Positions 7,920 to 16,137 of a stretch of 41,993 nucleotides of DNA are shown in pieces. Position numbers and translations under genes: made by a program. Below the pieces are notes generated by a model, which was given only the letters and a program-made list of their open reading frames with translations, was not told the DNA's origin and made no database searches. Source of the stretch: Betaproteobacteria bacterium RIFCSPLOWO2_02_64_14 (GTDB taxonomy: Bacteria > Pseudomonadota > Gammaproteobacteria > Burkholderiales > SG8-41); NCBI GenBank assembly GCA_001770325.1, contig MEQT01000299.1:1-41993 (forward strand), written 5' to 3'. Each line of letters starts with the position of its first letter. Position 1 is the stretch's first letter.

Positions 7920-9259
7920 GGGAACATCCCCTTCATCGACCGCATCATCTTGCCCATCCCGCCCTTCGCCATCATCTTCATCATCTTCTGCATCTGCTCG
8001 AACTGGTTGAGCAGGCGGTTCACTTCCTGCACGGTGACGCCGGCGCCGGCGGCGATGCGGCGCTTGCGGGAGGCCTTGATGATCTCGGGCCGGGCGCGCT
8101 CCTGCGGCGTCATCGAGTTGATGACGCCCTCGATCCGCCGCAGCGCTTTCTCCTCGGTCTGCGGGGCATTCTGCGCGAGCTGCGCCAGGTTGCCGGGAAG
8201 CTTATCGGCAATCGCGGCGATGCCGCCCATGTTCTTCATCTGCGCGAGCTGCTGCTTGAAGTCCTCCAGATCGAAGCCCTTGCCGGACTTGACCTTTTTC
8301 GCGAGCTTTTCGGCTTCGTCGCGGTCGATGCCTTTCTGCACTCCCTCGATGAGCGAAAGTACGTCGCCCATGCCCAGGATGCGCGAAGCCATGCGCTCCG
8401 GATAGAACGCCTCGAGCCCCCCCACTTTCTCGCTCACGCCCACGAACTTGATGGGCTTTCCGGTGACGTGACGCACCGACAGTGCCGCGCCGCCGCGGGC
8501 ATCGCCGTCGAGCTTGGTAAGCACGATGCCAGTGAGCGGCAGCGCGGCGCCAAACGCGCGAGCGGTGTTGACGGCGTCCTGGCCCTGCATCGAATCCACC
8601 ACGAAGAGCGTCTCGATGGGATTAAGCGCGGCGTGCAGGTCACGGATTTCATGCATCATCGCTTCATCGATCGCAAGCCGCCCCGCAGTGTCCACGATCA
8701 GCACGTCGTGGTAATGCGTGCGCGCGAAGTCGACCGCGGCCTGAGCGATCGCCACCGGATTCTCCCCGGCCGCGGATGGGTGGAAGTCGGCATCGACCTG
8801 GCCCGCCAGCAATCTGAGCTGCTCGATCGCCGCCGGCCGGTAGACGTCGCAGCTCGCCAGCAGGACTTTCTTGCGCTCAACCTCTCGCAACCATTTCGCG
8901 AGCTTGGCGCTGGTGGTCGTCTTGCCCGATCCCTGCAGGCCGGCCATCAGGATCACCGCGGGCGGCTGCGTCGCGAGGTTGAGCGCGTCATTCTTCTCGC
9001 CCATCAACTTGACGAGTTCACGGTGCACGACACCCACCACCGCCTGCCCGGGGGTGAGGCTTCCCATCACCTCCTGCCCGAGCGCGCGCTCGCGCACCTG
9101 CGCGATGAAGTCCTTCACCACGGGCAGAGCCACGTCGGCCTCCAGCAGCGCGACACGCACCTCCCGCAATGCGTCCGCGAGATTGTTCTCCGTGACGCGC
9201 GCTTCGCCGCGCAACGTCTTCATCACGCGCGCGAGGCGCTGGGTCAGGTTGTCGAACAT
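7907..9259 (-). CDS. ffh: Signal recognition particle protein Ffh
   Basis: 450 residues, full length. The SRP54 GTPase that binds 4.5S RNA and delivers signal-anchor proteins to FtsY and the translocon. N-domain (1-~85, MFDNLTQRLARVMKTLRGEA), G-domain with P-loop GLQGSGKTTTSAKLA, DTAGRLAIDEAMM and TKLDGDARGGAALS, and a methionine-rich M-domain ending MMKMMAKGGMGKMMRSMKGM. SRP RNA-binding helix region SRKRRIAAGAGVTVQEVN is present. Only 27 bp separates it from the divergent ypjD start, so promoter elements probably lie within the neighbouring coding DNA. No clear Shine-Dalgarno is seen. Confidence 0.97.
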   Translation of the reverse strand: MFDNLTQRLARVMKTLRGEARVTENNLADALREVRVALLEADVALPVVKDFIAQVRERALGQEVMGSLTPGQAVVGVVHRELVKLMGEKNDALNLATQPPAVILMAGLQGSGKTTTSAKLAKWLREVERKKVLLASCDVYRPAAIEQLRLLAGQVDADFHPSAAGENPVAIAQAAVDFARTHYHDVLIVDTAGRLAIDEAMMHEIRDLHAALNPIETLFVVDSMQGQDAVNTARAFGAALPLTGIVLTKLDGDARGGAALSVRHVTGKPIKFVGVSEKVGGLEAFYPERMASRILGMGDVLSLIEGVQKGIDRDEAEKLAKKVKSGKGFDLEDFKQQLAQMKNMGGIAAIADKLPGNLAQLAQNAPQTEEKALRRIEGVINSMTPQERARPEIIKASRKRRIAAGAGVTVQEVNRLLNQFEQMQKMMKMMAKGGMGKMMRSMKGMFPGMR

Positions 9260-9286
9260 GCGACGGGGTTCAGGTAAACTTCATCC

Positions 9287-10114
9287 ATGCCGTGGATTCT
9301 ACCGTATGCAATCGACGCTCTGCTCTACGGTGCGCTTGCCGTTTATTTCTGGCGCACGCGCTGGGCGCGGCGGGAAGGCGAACCGCACGCGGCGCGGTCG
9401 GCCGCACTGGAACACCACGCAGTGCTCGCGCCGCTCGGACTGCATGCCTGGTTGCTCGCGCAATCCGCATTCGGCGCACCCGGACTGACCCTGGGCCTTG
9501 GAAACGCCGTATCGGCGATACTGTGGTTGACGGTGCTGATCTACTGGTTAGGCAACTTTTTCTACAAGCTCGAAGGCTTGCAGGCGCTGGTCATGCCGGT
9601 CGCGGCAGTCGCGGCGCTGCTGCCTGCGCTGCTGCCGCTGCCGCAGCCACTTCCCAACACCGAGCATGCCGTGTTCAAGTTCCATCTGCTCATCGCCATG
9701 CTCGCCTACAGCCTCTTCACCATCGGGTCGCTGCACGTCCTGCTGATGGCCTTGCTGGAGCGCCGCCTGCACGACGGGTCGCTGTCGCAGACGCTGCAGC
9801 GGCTGCCGCCGTTGCTCGCCATGGAAGCGCTGCTGTTCCGCATCATCTGGGCGGGTTTTGCCCTGCTCACGCTGACGCTCGCGAGCGGCGTCGTTTTCTC
9901 CGAGGAACTCTTCGGCCGCGCCGCCAGATTCAACCACAAGACGGTGTTCGGCGTCCTGTCGTGGCTGATTTTCGCCGCATTGCTTGCGGGGCGTCACATC
10001 TACGGCTGGCGCGGGCGCGTCGCGGTGCGCTGGACGCTCGCCGGATTTCTCACGCTCGTGCTCGCCTACATCGGCAGCAAATTCGTCCTCGAAGTGATAC
10101 TCGGCCGCGGTTGA
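9287..10114 (+). CDS. ypjD: CcsA/YpjD-type inner-membrane cytochrome c assembly-like protein
   Basis: 275 residues, about eight hydrophobic segments spread over the whole length, e.g. LPYAIDALLYGALAVYF, AVSAILWLTVLIYWLG, LLIAMLAYSLFTIGSLHVLL, TVFGVLSWLIFAALLAGR and LAGFLTLVLAYIGSKFVLEV. The paired His positions (HAVFKFHLLIAML and HIYGWRG) and the SGVVFSEELFG loop fit the CcsA/CcmC-like 'cytochrome c assembly protein' family, of which YpjD is the member found beside ffh and a CorC gene. A direct role in haem export or assembly is a family-based inference. The last 75 codons are part of a perfect 396-bp duplication. Confidence 0.85.
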   Translation: MPWILPYAIDALLYGALAVYFWRTRWARREGEPHAARSAALEHHAVLAPLGLHAWLLAQSAFGAPGLTLGLGNAVSAILWLTVLIYWLGNFFYKLEGLQALVMPVAAVAALLPALLPLPQPLPNTEHAVFKFHLLIAMLAYSLFTIGSLHVLLMALLERRLHDGSLSQTLQRLPPLLAMEALLFRIIWAGFALLTLTLASGVVFSEELFGRAARFNHKTVFGVLSWLIFAALLAGRHIYGWRGRVAVRWTLAGFLTLVLAYIGSKFVLEVILGRG

Positions 10115-10131
10115 GCGGCAACGCGCCGCTC
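10112..10131. terminator. Hairpin overlapping the ypjD stop
   Basis: GAGCGGC (10113-10119), loop AACGC, GCCGCTC (10125-10131); the TGA stop is 10112-10114. No T-run. Repeated exactly at 10508-10527 in the second copy of the duplication. Confidence 0.45.
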
Positions 10132-10174
10132 ACTGGCGCCGACTGCACAACGGGAATGCCCGCCAGGGGGGACC

Positions 10175-10510
10175 ATGGAACTGCTCATTCTCGCCAGCCT
10201 GATACTGCTCAACGGCCTGTTCGCGATGTCGGAGGTGGCGCTGCTCACCGCGCGCAAGCCGCGCCTTGCCGCGCTCGCGAGGCGCGTCGTTTTCTCCGAG
10301 GAACTCTTCGGCCGCGCCGCCAGATTCAACCACAAGACGGTGTTCGGCGTCCTGTCGTGGCTGATTTTCGCCGCATTGCTTGCGGGGCGTCACATCTACG
10401 GCTGGCGCGGGCGCGTCGCGGTGCGCTGGACGCTCGCCGGATTTCTCACGCTCGTGCTCGCCTACATCGGCAGCAAATTCGTCCTCGAAGTGATACTCGG
10501 CCGCGGTTGA
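10175..10510 (+). CDS. Chimeric small membrane ORF created by the duplication (CorC-like N-terminus + YpjD C-terminus)
   Basis: 111 codons. Residues 1-37 equal the N-terminus of the following CorC-like protein (MELLILASLILLNGLFAMSE...), and residues 38-111 equal the C-terminus of YpjD from VVFSEELFG onward. The join falls in frame. The start codon and the GGGGGG-rich ribosome site are exact copies of those of the real CorC-like gene, so it should be translated if transcribed. It would have one membrane segment from the first parent and two from the second. Function is unlikely; it is a by-product of the repeat, though it is a complete new reading frame. Confidence 0.6.
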   Translation: MELLILASLILLNGLFAMSEVALLTARKPRLAALARRVVFSEELFGRAARFNHKTVFGVLSWLIFAALLAGRHIYGWRGRVAVRWTLAGFLTLVLAYIGSKFVLEVILGRG

Positions 10511-10570
10511 GCGGCAACGCGCCGCTCACTGGCGCCGACTGCACAACGGGAATGCCCGCCAGGGGGGACC

Positions 10571-11887
10571 ATGGAACTGCTCATTCTCGCCAGCCTGATA
10601 CTGCTCAACGGCCTGTTCGCGATGTCGGAGGTGGCGCTGCTCACCGCGCGCAAGCCGCGCCTTGCCGCGCTCGCGAGGCGCGGCGACCGGCTTGCGGCTG
10701 CTGCCGTAAGACTCGGCGCGGAGCCGACGCGTTTTCTGTCAACCATTCAGATCGGAATCACCAGCATCGGGTTGCTGAGCGGCATCGTCGGGGAGGCGGT
10801 ATTTGCCGCCCCGCTTGCCGACTGGTTCAGGTCGTTCGGTCTGGAGCACACGCCAAGCAGCGTCGCGGCGACGGCGATCGTCGTGCTCTCGATAACCTAC
10901 GTTTCCATCGTCGTCGGCGAAATCGTGCCCAAGCGCCTGGGCCAGCACAGCGCCGAAGGCATTGCGCGGCTCGTGGCATGGCCGATGCACGGACTCGCGC
11001 GGATTTCGGCGCCGTTCGTGCACCTGCTGTCGGCGTCCACCGACGCCATCCTGAAGCCATTGCTCAGACTGCTTCGCATCCGCACCGAGGAGTTCGGCGC
11101 GCAGGCGCTCTCGCCCGACGAGATCCGCACCGTGGTGCTCGAATCCTCGAACATCCTGCCAAAGAAACACGTGACGATCCTGCTCAACCTGTTCGATCTC
11201 GAAGCGATCACGGTGGACGACGTGATGGTGCCCCGCAACCAGATCGAGGCCATCGACATCCAGGCTGCGCTGGAGGACATCGTGCAGCAGCTCGGCACGG
11301 CGCACCATCGCCGCGTCCTCGTGTACCGGCATCAGCTCGACGAAATCGTGGGCGTAGTGCGGGTGCGGCACGCCTTGACTCTTGCGCAACAAGGTGAACT
11401 CACCAGGGAACGGCTGGGTGAACTCGTGCGCGAACCCTACTTTGTCCCGACGAAAACGGCGCTTTTTTCGCAGCTTCAGAACTTCCAGGAACAACAGGAG
11501 CGGGTGAGCCTGGTCGTCGACGAGTATGGCGAACTGCTGGGGCTGGTGACGGTCGAGGACATTCTCGAGGAAATCATCGGGGAGTTCACGACGCAGTCCC
11601 CGCTGAAAAGCACGGGATTCGTGCGCCAGAAGGACGGCAGCTACCTCGTGGAAGGCGGCACCCTGTTGCGGGAACTTAACCGCAAGCTGGGACTGCGCTT
11701 CCCGCTGGACGGGCCGCGAACGTTGAACGGTCTGATCCTGGAGCATCTGCGCGAGATTCCCGAGCCGAACACGAGCCTCAAGATCGCCGAATGCCGCATC
11801 GAGATACTGCAGACCCAGGACCGCGTCGTGCGCGTGGTGCGCATCTTTCCGCCGCCTGCGGGGCGCCCGGTGACGCCTGAATCCTGA
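10571..11887 (+). CDS. CNNM/CorC-HlyC family membrane protein (DUF21-CBS-CorC_HlyC)
   Basis: 438 residues. The DUF21/CNNM membrane domain occupies roughly 1-190 (MELLILASLILLNGLFAMSE, the FLSTIQIGITSIGLLSGIVG helix, VVGEIVPKRLGQ), followed by a CBS pair (about 205-335: VDDVMVPRNQIEAIDIQ and VSLVVDEYGELLGLVTVEDI) and a C-terminal CorC_HlyC domain (about 350-430). The family is linked to Mg/Co efflux or magnesium homeostasis; haemolysin is a historical name. The start is fixed by a strong purine-rich site ten bases upstream. Its first 37 codons are duplicated upstream. Next gene is pilC, 103 bp away. Confidence 0.9.
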   Translation: MELLILASLILLNGLFAMSEVALLTARKPRLAALARRGDRLAAAAVRLGAEPTRFLSTIQIGITSIGLLSGIVGEAVFAAPLADWFRSFGLEHTPSSVAATAIVVLSITYVSIVVGEIVPKRLGQHSAEGIARLVAWPMHGLARISAPFVHLLSASTDAILKPLLRLLRIRTEEFGAQALSPDEIRTVVLESSNILPKKHVTILLNLFDLEAITVDDVMVPRNQIEAIDIQAALEDIVQQLGTAHHRRVLVYRHQLDEIVGVVRVRHALTLAQQGELTRERLGELVREPYFVPTKTALFSQLQNFQEQQERVSLVVDEYGELLGLVTVEDILEEIIGEFTTQSPLKSTGFVRQKDGSYLVEGGTLLRELNRKLGLRFPLDGPRTLNGLILEHLREIPEPNTSLKIAECRIEILQTQDRVVRVVRIFPPPAGRPVTPES

Positions 11888-11990
11888 AACTGTGGCAAAT
11901 TGACCTTTACAAAGCGCGGGGAGACGTGCATCATTTTGTGAGCAATCACGGCTAACTTGCTGGAAGAGCATCGTATTCGAGGGATTGAAC
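11888..11990. other. Gap between the CorC-like gene and pilC, with no pilB
   Basis: About 100 bp, AT-richer than its flanks. It contains TTGACC/TTTACA elements near 11902-11911, but no convincing -10 or sigma-54 site. No remnant of a pilB frame is visible here, although pilB normally precedes pilC. Confidence 0.5.
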
Positions 11991-13220
11991 ATGGCCACAG
12001 CCGCTGCCGCCGTCAAGAAACCTGCGGTTAAGGAGTACAACTTCACGTGGGTCGGGAAGGACAAGGCCGGCAAGGTCATGCGCGGCGAAATGCGTGCCGC
12101 CGGCGAGGCGCAGGTCAACGCCGTGCTCCGGCGCCAGGGCGTACGCGAGGCCCGGGTCAAGAGACAGCGGCTGGGCCGCGGTGGCTCGATCACCGAGAAG
12201 GACATCACGCTGTTTACGCGGCAGCTCGCAACGATGATGAAGTCCGGCGTGCCGCTGCTGCAGTCATTCGATATCGTCGCGAAGGGGCACAACAATGCCG
12301 CGGTGGCCCGGTTGCTGATCGACATCAAGACCGAGGTTGAAACCGGCTCGAGCCTCAAGCAGGCGTTCGAGAAGCATCCGCTCTATTTCGACGCGTTGTT
12401 CTGCAACCTGATCGGCGCCGGCGAGCAGGCCGGTATTCTCGACAGCCTGCTCGACCGGCTGGCAAGCTACAAGGAGAAGATCCTCGCCATCAAGAGCAAG
12501 ATCAAGTCGGCCCTGTTCTATCCGATAGCGATCATCATCGTCGCGTTCGTGATCACGGCGGTCATCATGATTTTCGTGGTTCCGGCGTTCAAGTCGGTGT
12601 TTGCGAGTTTCGGCGCGGATCTTCCCGGTCCGACATTGATGGTGATGGCGATATCGGATTTCTTCGTCGAGTACTGGTACGCCATCTTCGGCAGCATCGG
12701 CGGCGGAATCTACGCGTTTTTCTGGACCTGGAAGCGGTCGGAAAAAATGCAGATCTTCATGGACCGCGTCATGTTGCGCGTTCCGGTGTTTGGAGATCTC
12801 ATCAGGAAATCCGCGATCGCGCGCTGGACACGGACACTCGCGACCATGTTCGCCGCCGGCGTCCCGCTCGTGGAAGCCCTCGACTCGGTGGCGGGGGCGG
12901 CGGGCAATTACGAGTACTACGTGGCCACGAAGAAAATCCAGTCCGAGGTAGCGACGGGATCGAGTCTCATGTCCGCGATGCAGGGCACCGAGGTGTTTCC
13001 CAGCATGGTGCTGCAGATGGTGACGATCGGCGAGGAGGCCGGTTCGCTCGATGCCATGCTGTCAAAGGTGGCGGACTTCTTCGAAGCCGAAGTCGACGAT
13101 GCCGTGGAGGCGCTGGCAAGCCTCATGGAGCCGATGATCATGGTCGTTCTGGGTACATTGATCGGCGGCCTGGTGATCGCGATGTATCTGCCGATCTTCA
13201 AGTTGGGCGCGGTCGTCTGA
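11991..13220 (+). CDS. pilC: Type IV pilus inner-membrane platform protein PilC
   Basis: 409 residues from ATG 11991 (GAGGG upstream); a TTG six bases earlier is less likely. Two GspF/T2SF domains are seen: the first around FTRQLATMMKSGVPLLQSFD (residue ~75) with GSSLKQAFEKHPLYFDALFC and GAGEQAGILDSLLDRLASYK, the second around RWTRTLATMFAAGVPLVEAL with GSSLMSAMQGTEVFPSMVLQ and TIGEEAGSLDAMLSKVADFF. Three hydrophobic stretches (about 175-200, 215-240, 375-400) span the membrane. PilC couples the PilB/PilT motors to pilin polymerisation. Followed by pilD, but the PilB ATPase gene is absent here. Confidence 0.95.
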   Translation: MATAAAAVKKPAVKEYNFTWVGKDKAGKVMRGEMRAAGEAQVNAVLRRQGVREARVKRQRLGRGGSITEKDITLFTRQLATMMKSGVPLLQSFDIVAKGHNNAAVARLLIDIKTEVETGSSLKQAFEKHPLYFDALFCNLIGAGEQAGILDSLLDRLASYKEKILAIKSKIKSALFYPIAIIIVAFVITAVIMIFVVPAFKSVFASFGADLPGPTLMVMAISDFFVEYWYAIFGSIGGGIYAFFWTWKRSEKMQIFMDRVMLRVPVFGDLIRKSAIARWTRTLATMFAAGVPLVEALDSVAGAAGNYEYYVATKKIQSEVATGSSLMSAMQGTEVFPSMVLQMVTIGEEAGSLDAMLSKVADFFEAEVDDAVEALASLMEPMIMVVLGTLIGGLVIAMYLPIFKLGAVV

Positions 13221-13247
13221 GAGAGCAGGGAGCGCCTGCAGGGGCCC

Positions 13248-13271
13248 GGGCGGGGCAGCGCCGCCCCGCCC
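13248..13271. terminator. GC hairpin between pilC and pilD
   Basis: GGGCGGGGC (13248-13256), loop AGCGCC, GCCCCGCCC (13263-13271). Very stable, no T-run, inside the 79-bp pilC-pilD gap. It could attenuate pilD or stabilise the pilC mRNA. Confidence 0.5.
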
Positions 13272-13299
13272 CGCGGGTGACGCCCGCCTTCCTTCCGAC

Positions 13300-14166
13300 G
13301 TGTCGATCGTAGCGCTCCTGCAATCATCCCCAGCGTTTCTTGTCACCGTTGCGGTGCTGCTCGGCCTCGTGGTCGGCAGTTTCCTGAACGTCGTGATCCA
13401 CCGTCTGCCGAAGATGCTGGAGCGGCAGTGGCGCACGGAATGCGCGGAATTGACCGGCGAGGCCGCTCAGCCCGTGGAGGTTGAAGCCTTCAACCTGGTC
13501 GTTCCGCGTTCGCGTTGCCCGTCTTGCGGACACGGCGTCACGGCGATCGAAAACATTCCGCTGCTGAGTTATGCCGCGCTGCGGGGCCGTTGCTCATCGT
13601 GCGGCGTGCGCATATCACTGCGTTATCCGCTCGTCGAAGCGCTGAGCGGCTTCCTGTGCGGCTACGCCGCATGGCGTTTCGGACTGGGCGCGGCCGCGCT
13701 GGGAGCGTTTATCTTCACGTGGGCGATGATCGCGCTCGCCTTCATCGACCTCGATACCTTCTACCTCCCGGACAGCATCACATTGCTCCTGCTGTGGGTG
13801 GGGCTTCTGTTCAACCTGTTTCGCGTGTTCACCGATCTGGAGTCCGCGGTCATCGGCGCGGTGGCGGGGTACCTCGCGCTGTGGAGCGTATTCTGGACCT
13901 ACAGGCTCGCGACCGGAAAGGAAGGCATGGGCTACGGCGACTTCAAGCTGCTGGCCGCGATCGGCGCGTGGCTCGGCTGGAAAATGTTGCCGCTTGCCAT
14001 CCTGCTGGCCTCGTGCGCCGGGGCCGTGATCGGCATTGCGCTGATCGTTTTTGCGCGCCGCGGGCGCGACACGCCGATCCCGTTCGGGCCGTATCTCGCG
14101 ATCGGGGGCCTGGTCGCGATGTTCTACGGCGAAGAGATCGCCAGACAATATCTCGGATTCTTCTGA
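13300..14166 (+). CDS. pilD: Prepilin peptidase / N-methyltransferase PilD
   Basis: 288 residues from GTG 13300. An integral membrane aspartic protease that cleaves type IV prepilin leaders after Gly and methylates the new N-terminus. Seen: N-terminal GSFLNVVIHRLPKMLERQW, the zinc-type double CxxC (RCPSC and RCSSC, about residues 70-105), and the catalytic aspartates in FIDLDTFYLPD and GYGDFKLLAAIG. Six to eight membrane helices. The ribosome site is poor, and a strong GC hairpin lies upstream. coaE begins three bases after the stop, so the two are probably cotranslated. Confidence 0.96.
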   Translation: MSIVALLQSSPAFLVTVAVLLGLVVGSFLNVVIHRLPKMLERQWRTECAELTGEAAQPVEVEAFNLVVPRSRCPSCGHGVTAIENIPLLSYAALRGRCSSCGVRISLRYPLVEALSGFLCGYAAWRFGLGAAALGAFIFTWAMIALAFIDLDTFYLPDSITLLLLWVGLLFNLFRVFTDLESAVIGAVAGYLALWSVFWTYRLATGKEGMGYGDFKLLAAIGAWLGWKMLPLAILLASCAGAVIGIALIVFARRGRDTPIPFGPYLAIGGLVAMFYGEEIARQYLGFF

Positions 14167-14168
14167 TC

Positions 14169-14798
14169 GTGTTGCCGTTTTGCGTGGGCCTCACTGGCGG
14201 CATCGGGTCGGGCAAGTCCAGCGCGGCGCGCATGTTCGAGGAACTGGGCGCCGCCGTCGTCGATACCGACGCGATTGCCCACGAACTGACGCGCCCCGGC
14301 GGCGTAGTCTTGAATGCAATCCGCAGCACCTTCGGCGAAGAGTACATCGCCAGCGATAGCGGGCTCGATCGCCCCCGCATGCGACGACTCGTTTTCTCCG
14401 ACGCGGCAGCGCGCGGGAAACTCGAGGCGATTCTGCATCCGCTGATCCGCGACGAGGCGCGTGCGCACGTAGCCACTGCGCGCGCCCCGTATGTCGTGAT
14501 CGTCGTGCCGCTGCTACTTGAAACCGGGGCTTACCGCGATCTGACGAACCGTGTCGCGATCGTCGACTGCAGCGAGAAAGCGCAGCTTGAGCGCACTATG
14601 GAGAGAAGCGGGCTCACCGAGGCGGAAGTGCGCGCGATCATGGCAACGCAGCTGCCCCGGGCGCGCCGGCTCGCCGCAGCGGACGACGTGCTCCATAATG
14701 ACGGCGACCTCGCGGCACTGCGCCACGAGGTGCAGGCGCTGCACCGTCGCTACCTGTCCCTCGCACATGCTGCGCGTTCTGCGGATGGCGCAACCTGA
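14169..14798 (+). CDS. coaE: Dephospho-CoA kinase
   Basis: 209 residues from GTG 14169, immediately after the pilD stop. Last step of coenzyme A synthesis: phosphorylates the 3'-OH of dephospho-CoA with ATP. Walker A is VGLTGGIGSGKSSAARMFEE at the very N-terminus; DTDAIAHELTRPGG carries the substrate-binding Asp; the lid region ERTMERSGLTEAEVRAIMAT and PLLLETG are conserved. Length typical. The pilD-coaE-zapD-yacG order is a common beta/gammaproteobacterial block. Confidence 0.96.
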   Translation: MLPFCVGLTGGIGSGKSSAARMFEELGAAVVDTDAIAHELTRPGGVVLNAIRSTFGEEYIASDSGLDRPRMRRLVFSDAAARGKLEAILHPLIRDEARAHVATARAPYVVIVVPLLLETGAYRDLTNRVAIVDCSEKAQLERTMERSGLTEAEVRAIMATQLPRARRLAAADDVLHNDGDLAALRHEVQALHRRYLSLAHAARSADGAT

Positions 14799-14849
14799 CC
14801 CCCGCACGCACTTCGGCGCAAAGCGCACCAGCGGGCGCCCCACAACCCT

Positions 14850-14878
14850 TGAGGAAAGTTTAAAACCCTGCATTAACC
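14850..14878 (+). promoter_or_regulatory. Weak candidate promoter for zapD
   Basis: TTGAGG (14850-14855), 17-bp spacer, ATTAAC (14873-14878) within the 149-bp AT-rich coaE-zapD gap. The -10 is a poor match. Confidence 0.25.
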
Positions 14879-14947
14879 CCTTTATTTTTTTCGGGTTTTG
14901 GTGAATACTTCGGGGCAATCTTCACATTGTGGCGGTGTCGGCGTGCC

Positions 14948-15703
14948 GTGATCAGCTACGAGTATCCTCTGAGCGAACGCGTGCGGACGCTGCTGAGGCT
15001 GGAGGACCTCTACGAGCGCGTCGAGTACTTTCTGGCGAAGGATGACCCGCACGAGCATCATGTCGCGCTGCTCGCGCTGTTCGAGATCCTCGAAGTCTCA
15101 AGCCGCGCCGACCTCAAATCGGACCTGCTGCAGGAACTCGAACGCCAGAAGCACGCGCTTGAGGTCCTGCGCGACAATCCCGAAATTTCCGAGCAGGCCC
15201 TTGATAACGTCTTGTGGCAGATCGACCAGGCCTCATCGCGCCTCTTCCAGTCTTCCGGCAAGACCGGACAGGAACTGCGGGAGAATGAATGGTTGATGAG
15301 CATCAAGCAGCGCACCAATATTCCCGGCGGGGTGTGCGAGTTCGACGTGCCGTCGTATCACCATTGGCTGCAGCAGGGCGCCGAAGTGCGCCGTCGAGAT
15401 CTGCAGCAGTGGCTCGCGCCATTCCTGCCGATACGGGAGGGCATGGGCATCGTCGTGCGGCTTCTGCGCGAGTCGGGAAAATCCACCACGCAGGTGGCTT
15501 ACCAAGGCGTGTACCAGCAGATGATGGCCGGCCGGATCGCGCAGATGCTGCGCATCCGCCTTGCGCGCGATTATCCGTGCGTGCCGGAGGTCAGCGCCAA
15601 CAAGTATGCCCTGAACATCCGGTTCATGACCCAGGAGGGCATGCAACGCCCGAAGGTCGCGGAAATCGACGTCGAGTTTGAGCTGACATTCTGCAACCTT
15701 TAG
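14948..15703 (+). CDS. zapD: Cell division protein ZapD
   Basis: 251 residues from GTG 14948; MISYEYPLSERVRTLLRLED is the standard family N-terminus, so the seven extra upstream codons were dropped. ZapD cross-links FtsZ filaments at the Z-ring through its positively charged C-terminal half. Helical N-terminal domain (to ~100) and beta-rich C-terminal domain (GVCEFDVPSYHHWL onward, LRESGKSTTQVAYQGVYQQM) are visible. Sits next to yacG and coaE as usual, and FtsZ is encoded 9 kb away in this window. Confidence 0.93.
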   Translation: MISYEYPLSERVRTLLRLEDLYERVEYFLAKDDPHEHHVALLALFEILEVSSRADLKSDLLQELERQKHALEVLRDNPEISEQALDNVLWQIDQASSRLFQSSGKTGQELRENEWLMSIKQRTNIPGGVCEFDVPSYHHWLQQGAEVRRRDLQQWLAPFLPIREGMGIVVRLLRESGKSTTQVAYQGVYQQMMAGRIAQMLRIRLARDYPCVPEVSANKYALNIRFMTQEGMQRPKVAEIDVEFELTFCNL

Positions 15704-15736
15704 GAGTTTGTCGGACTCAGGTCGGACAAACTCCTA
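15701..15736. repeat. REP-like palindrome overlapping the zapD stop
   Basis: TAGGAGTTTGTC (15701-15712), 12-nt loop, GACAAACTCCTA (15725-15736): a perfect 12-bp stem starting at the zapD TAG stop. Shares TGTCGGACT and the ACTCC-TA end with the palindrome at 3042-3073. Confidence 0.7.
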
Positions 15737-15803
15737 ATGCAAAACCGCCCGCAACAAGAAAGAAAAAGGGATTCAATCTGGATTCCTGAGACGCGTTTCA
15801 TCG

Positions 15804-16004
15804 ATGCCATCAAAGCCCCGTCCAGTTGCCTGCCCAACCTGCGGCAAGAGCGTGTTATGGACGCCAACGAATGCTTGGCGTCCATTCTGTTCCGAGCGTT
15901 GCAAGCTGCTCGACCTCGGGGCGTGGGCCGAGGAGGCATACCGCATACCCATTGCGGAAAGCAAGGATCATCCCGAACCCGACGAGCCCGGCGACAGAGC
16001 ATGA
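15804..16004 (+). CDS. yacG: DNA gyrase inhibitor / zinc-binding protein YacG
   Basis: 66 residues. Four-cysteine zinc finger: [10 protein letters not shown] and [20 protein letters not shown]; the acidic C-terminal tail ([13 protein letters not shown]) is also typical. In E. coli YacG binds GyrB and inhibits gyrase; elsewhere it is best described as a zinc-binding protein. It is 100 bp downstream of zapD, with a hairpin on either side. Size and motifs match the family closely. Confidence 0.92.
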   Translation: MPSKPRPVACPTCGKSVLWTPTNAWRPFCSERCKLLDLGAWAEEAYRIPIAESKDHPEPDEPGDRA

Positions 16005-16005
16005 G

Positions 16006-16022
16006 TCCGGCGTTGCGCCGGA
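16006..16022. terminator. Small hairpin just after yacG
   Basis: TCCGGCG (16006-16012), loop TTG, CGCCGGA (16016-16022), two bases after the yacG stop. No T-run. Confidence 0.4.
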
Positions 16023-16137
16023 GAATCGCGCCAACTCCAACTTTGCGCGAAACAAGTGTGCGTCCCCTTTCCTCCTTTACACGCCCGGACTTGCGACTGA
16101 TGATTATTCCTGCTCGTTGTATCCGCTCTCCTCGGTA

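Larger units (their letters stand above)
9891..10682. repeat. Perfect 396-bp tandem duplication (two copies)
   Basis: Copy 1 at 9891-10286 and copy 2 at 10287-10682 read identically over all 396 bases by eye. Each unit contains the 3' part of ypjD, the 60-bp gap, and the first 37 codons of the CorC-like gene. The ends share a 3-bp microhomology (GCG), so the break may be placed up to 3 bp to the left. Both intact flanking genes are preserved, and 396 is divisible by three. Identity suggests a very recent event or an assembly artefact. Confidence 0.93.

Noticed and set aside
9292-11397. A 701-codon open frame across ypjD and the CorC-like gene.
   Set aside because: It is out of frame with both real genes, is Arg/Ala-rich as expected of GC-rich shadow frames, and contains an exact internal repeat only because of the 396-bp duplication.
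11895-11915. Sigma-54 promoter before pilC (TGGCA followed by TTGAC).
   Set aside because: The spacing and the GC element do not match the -24/-12 consensus.
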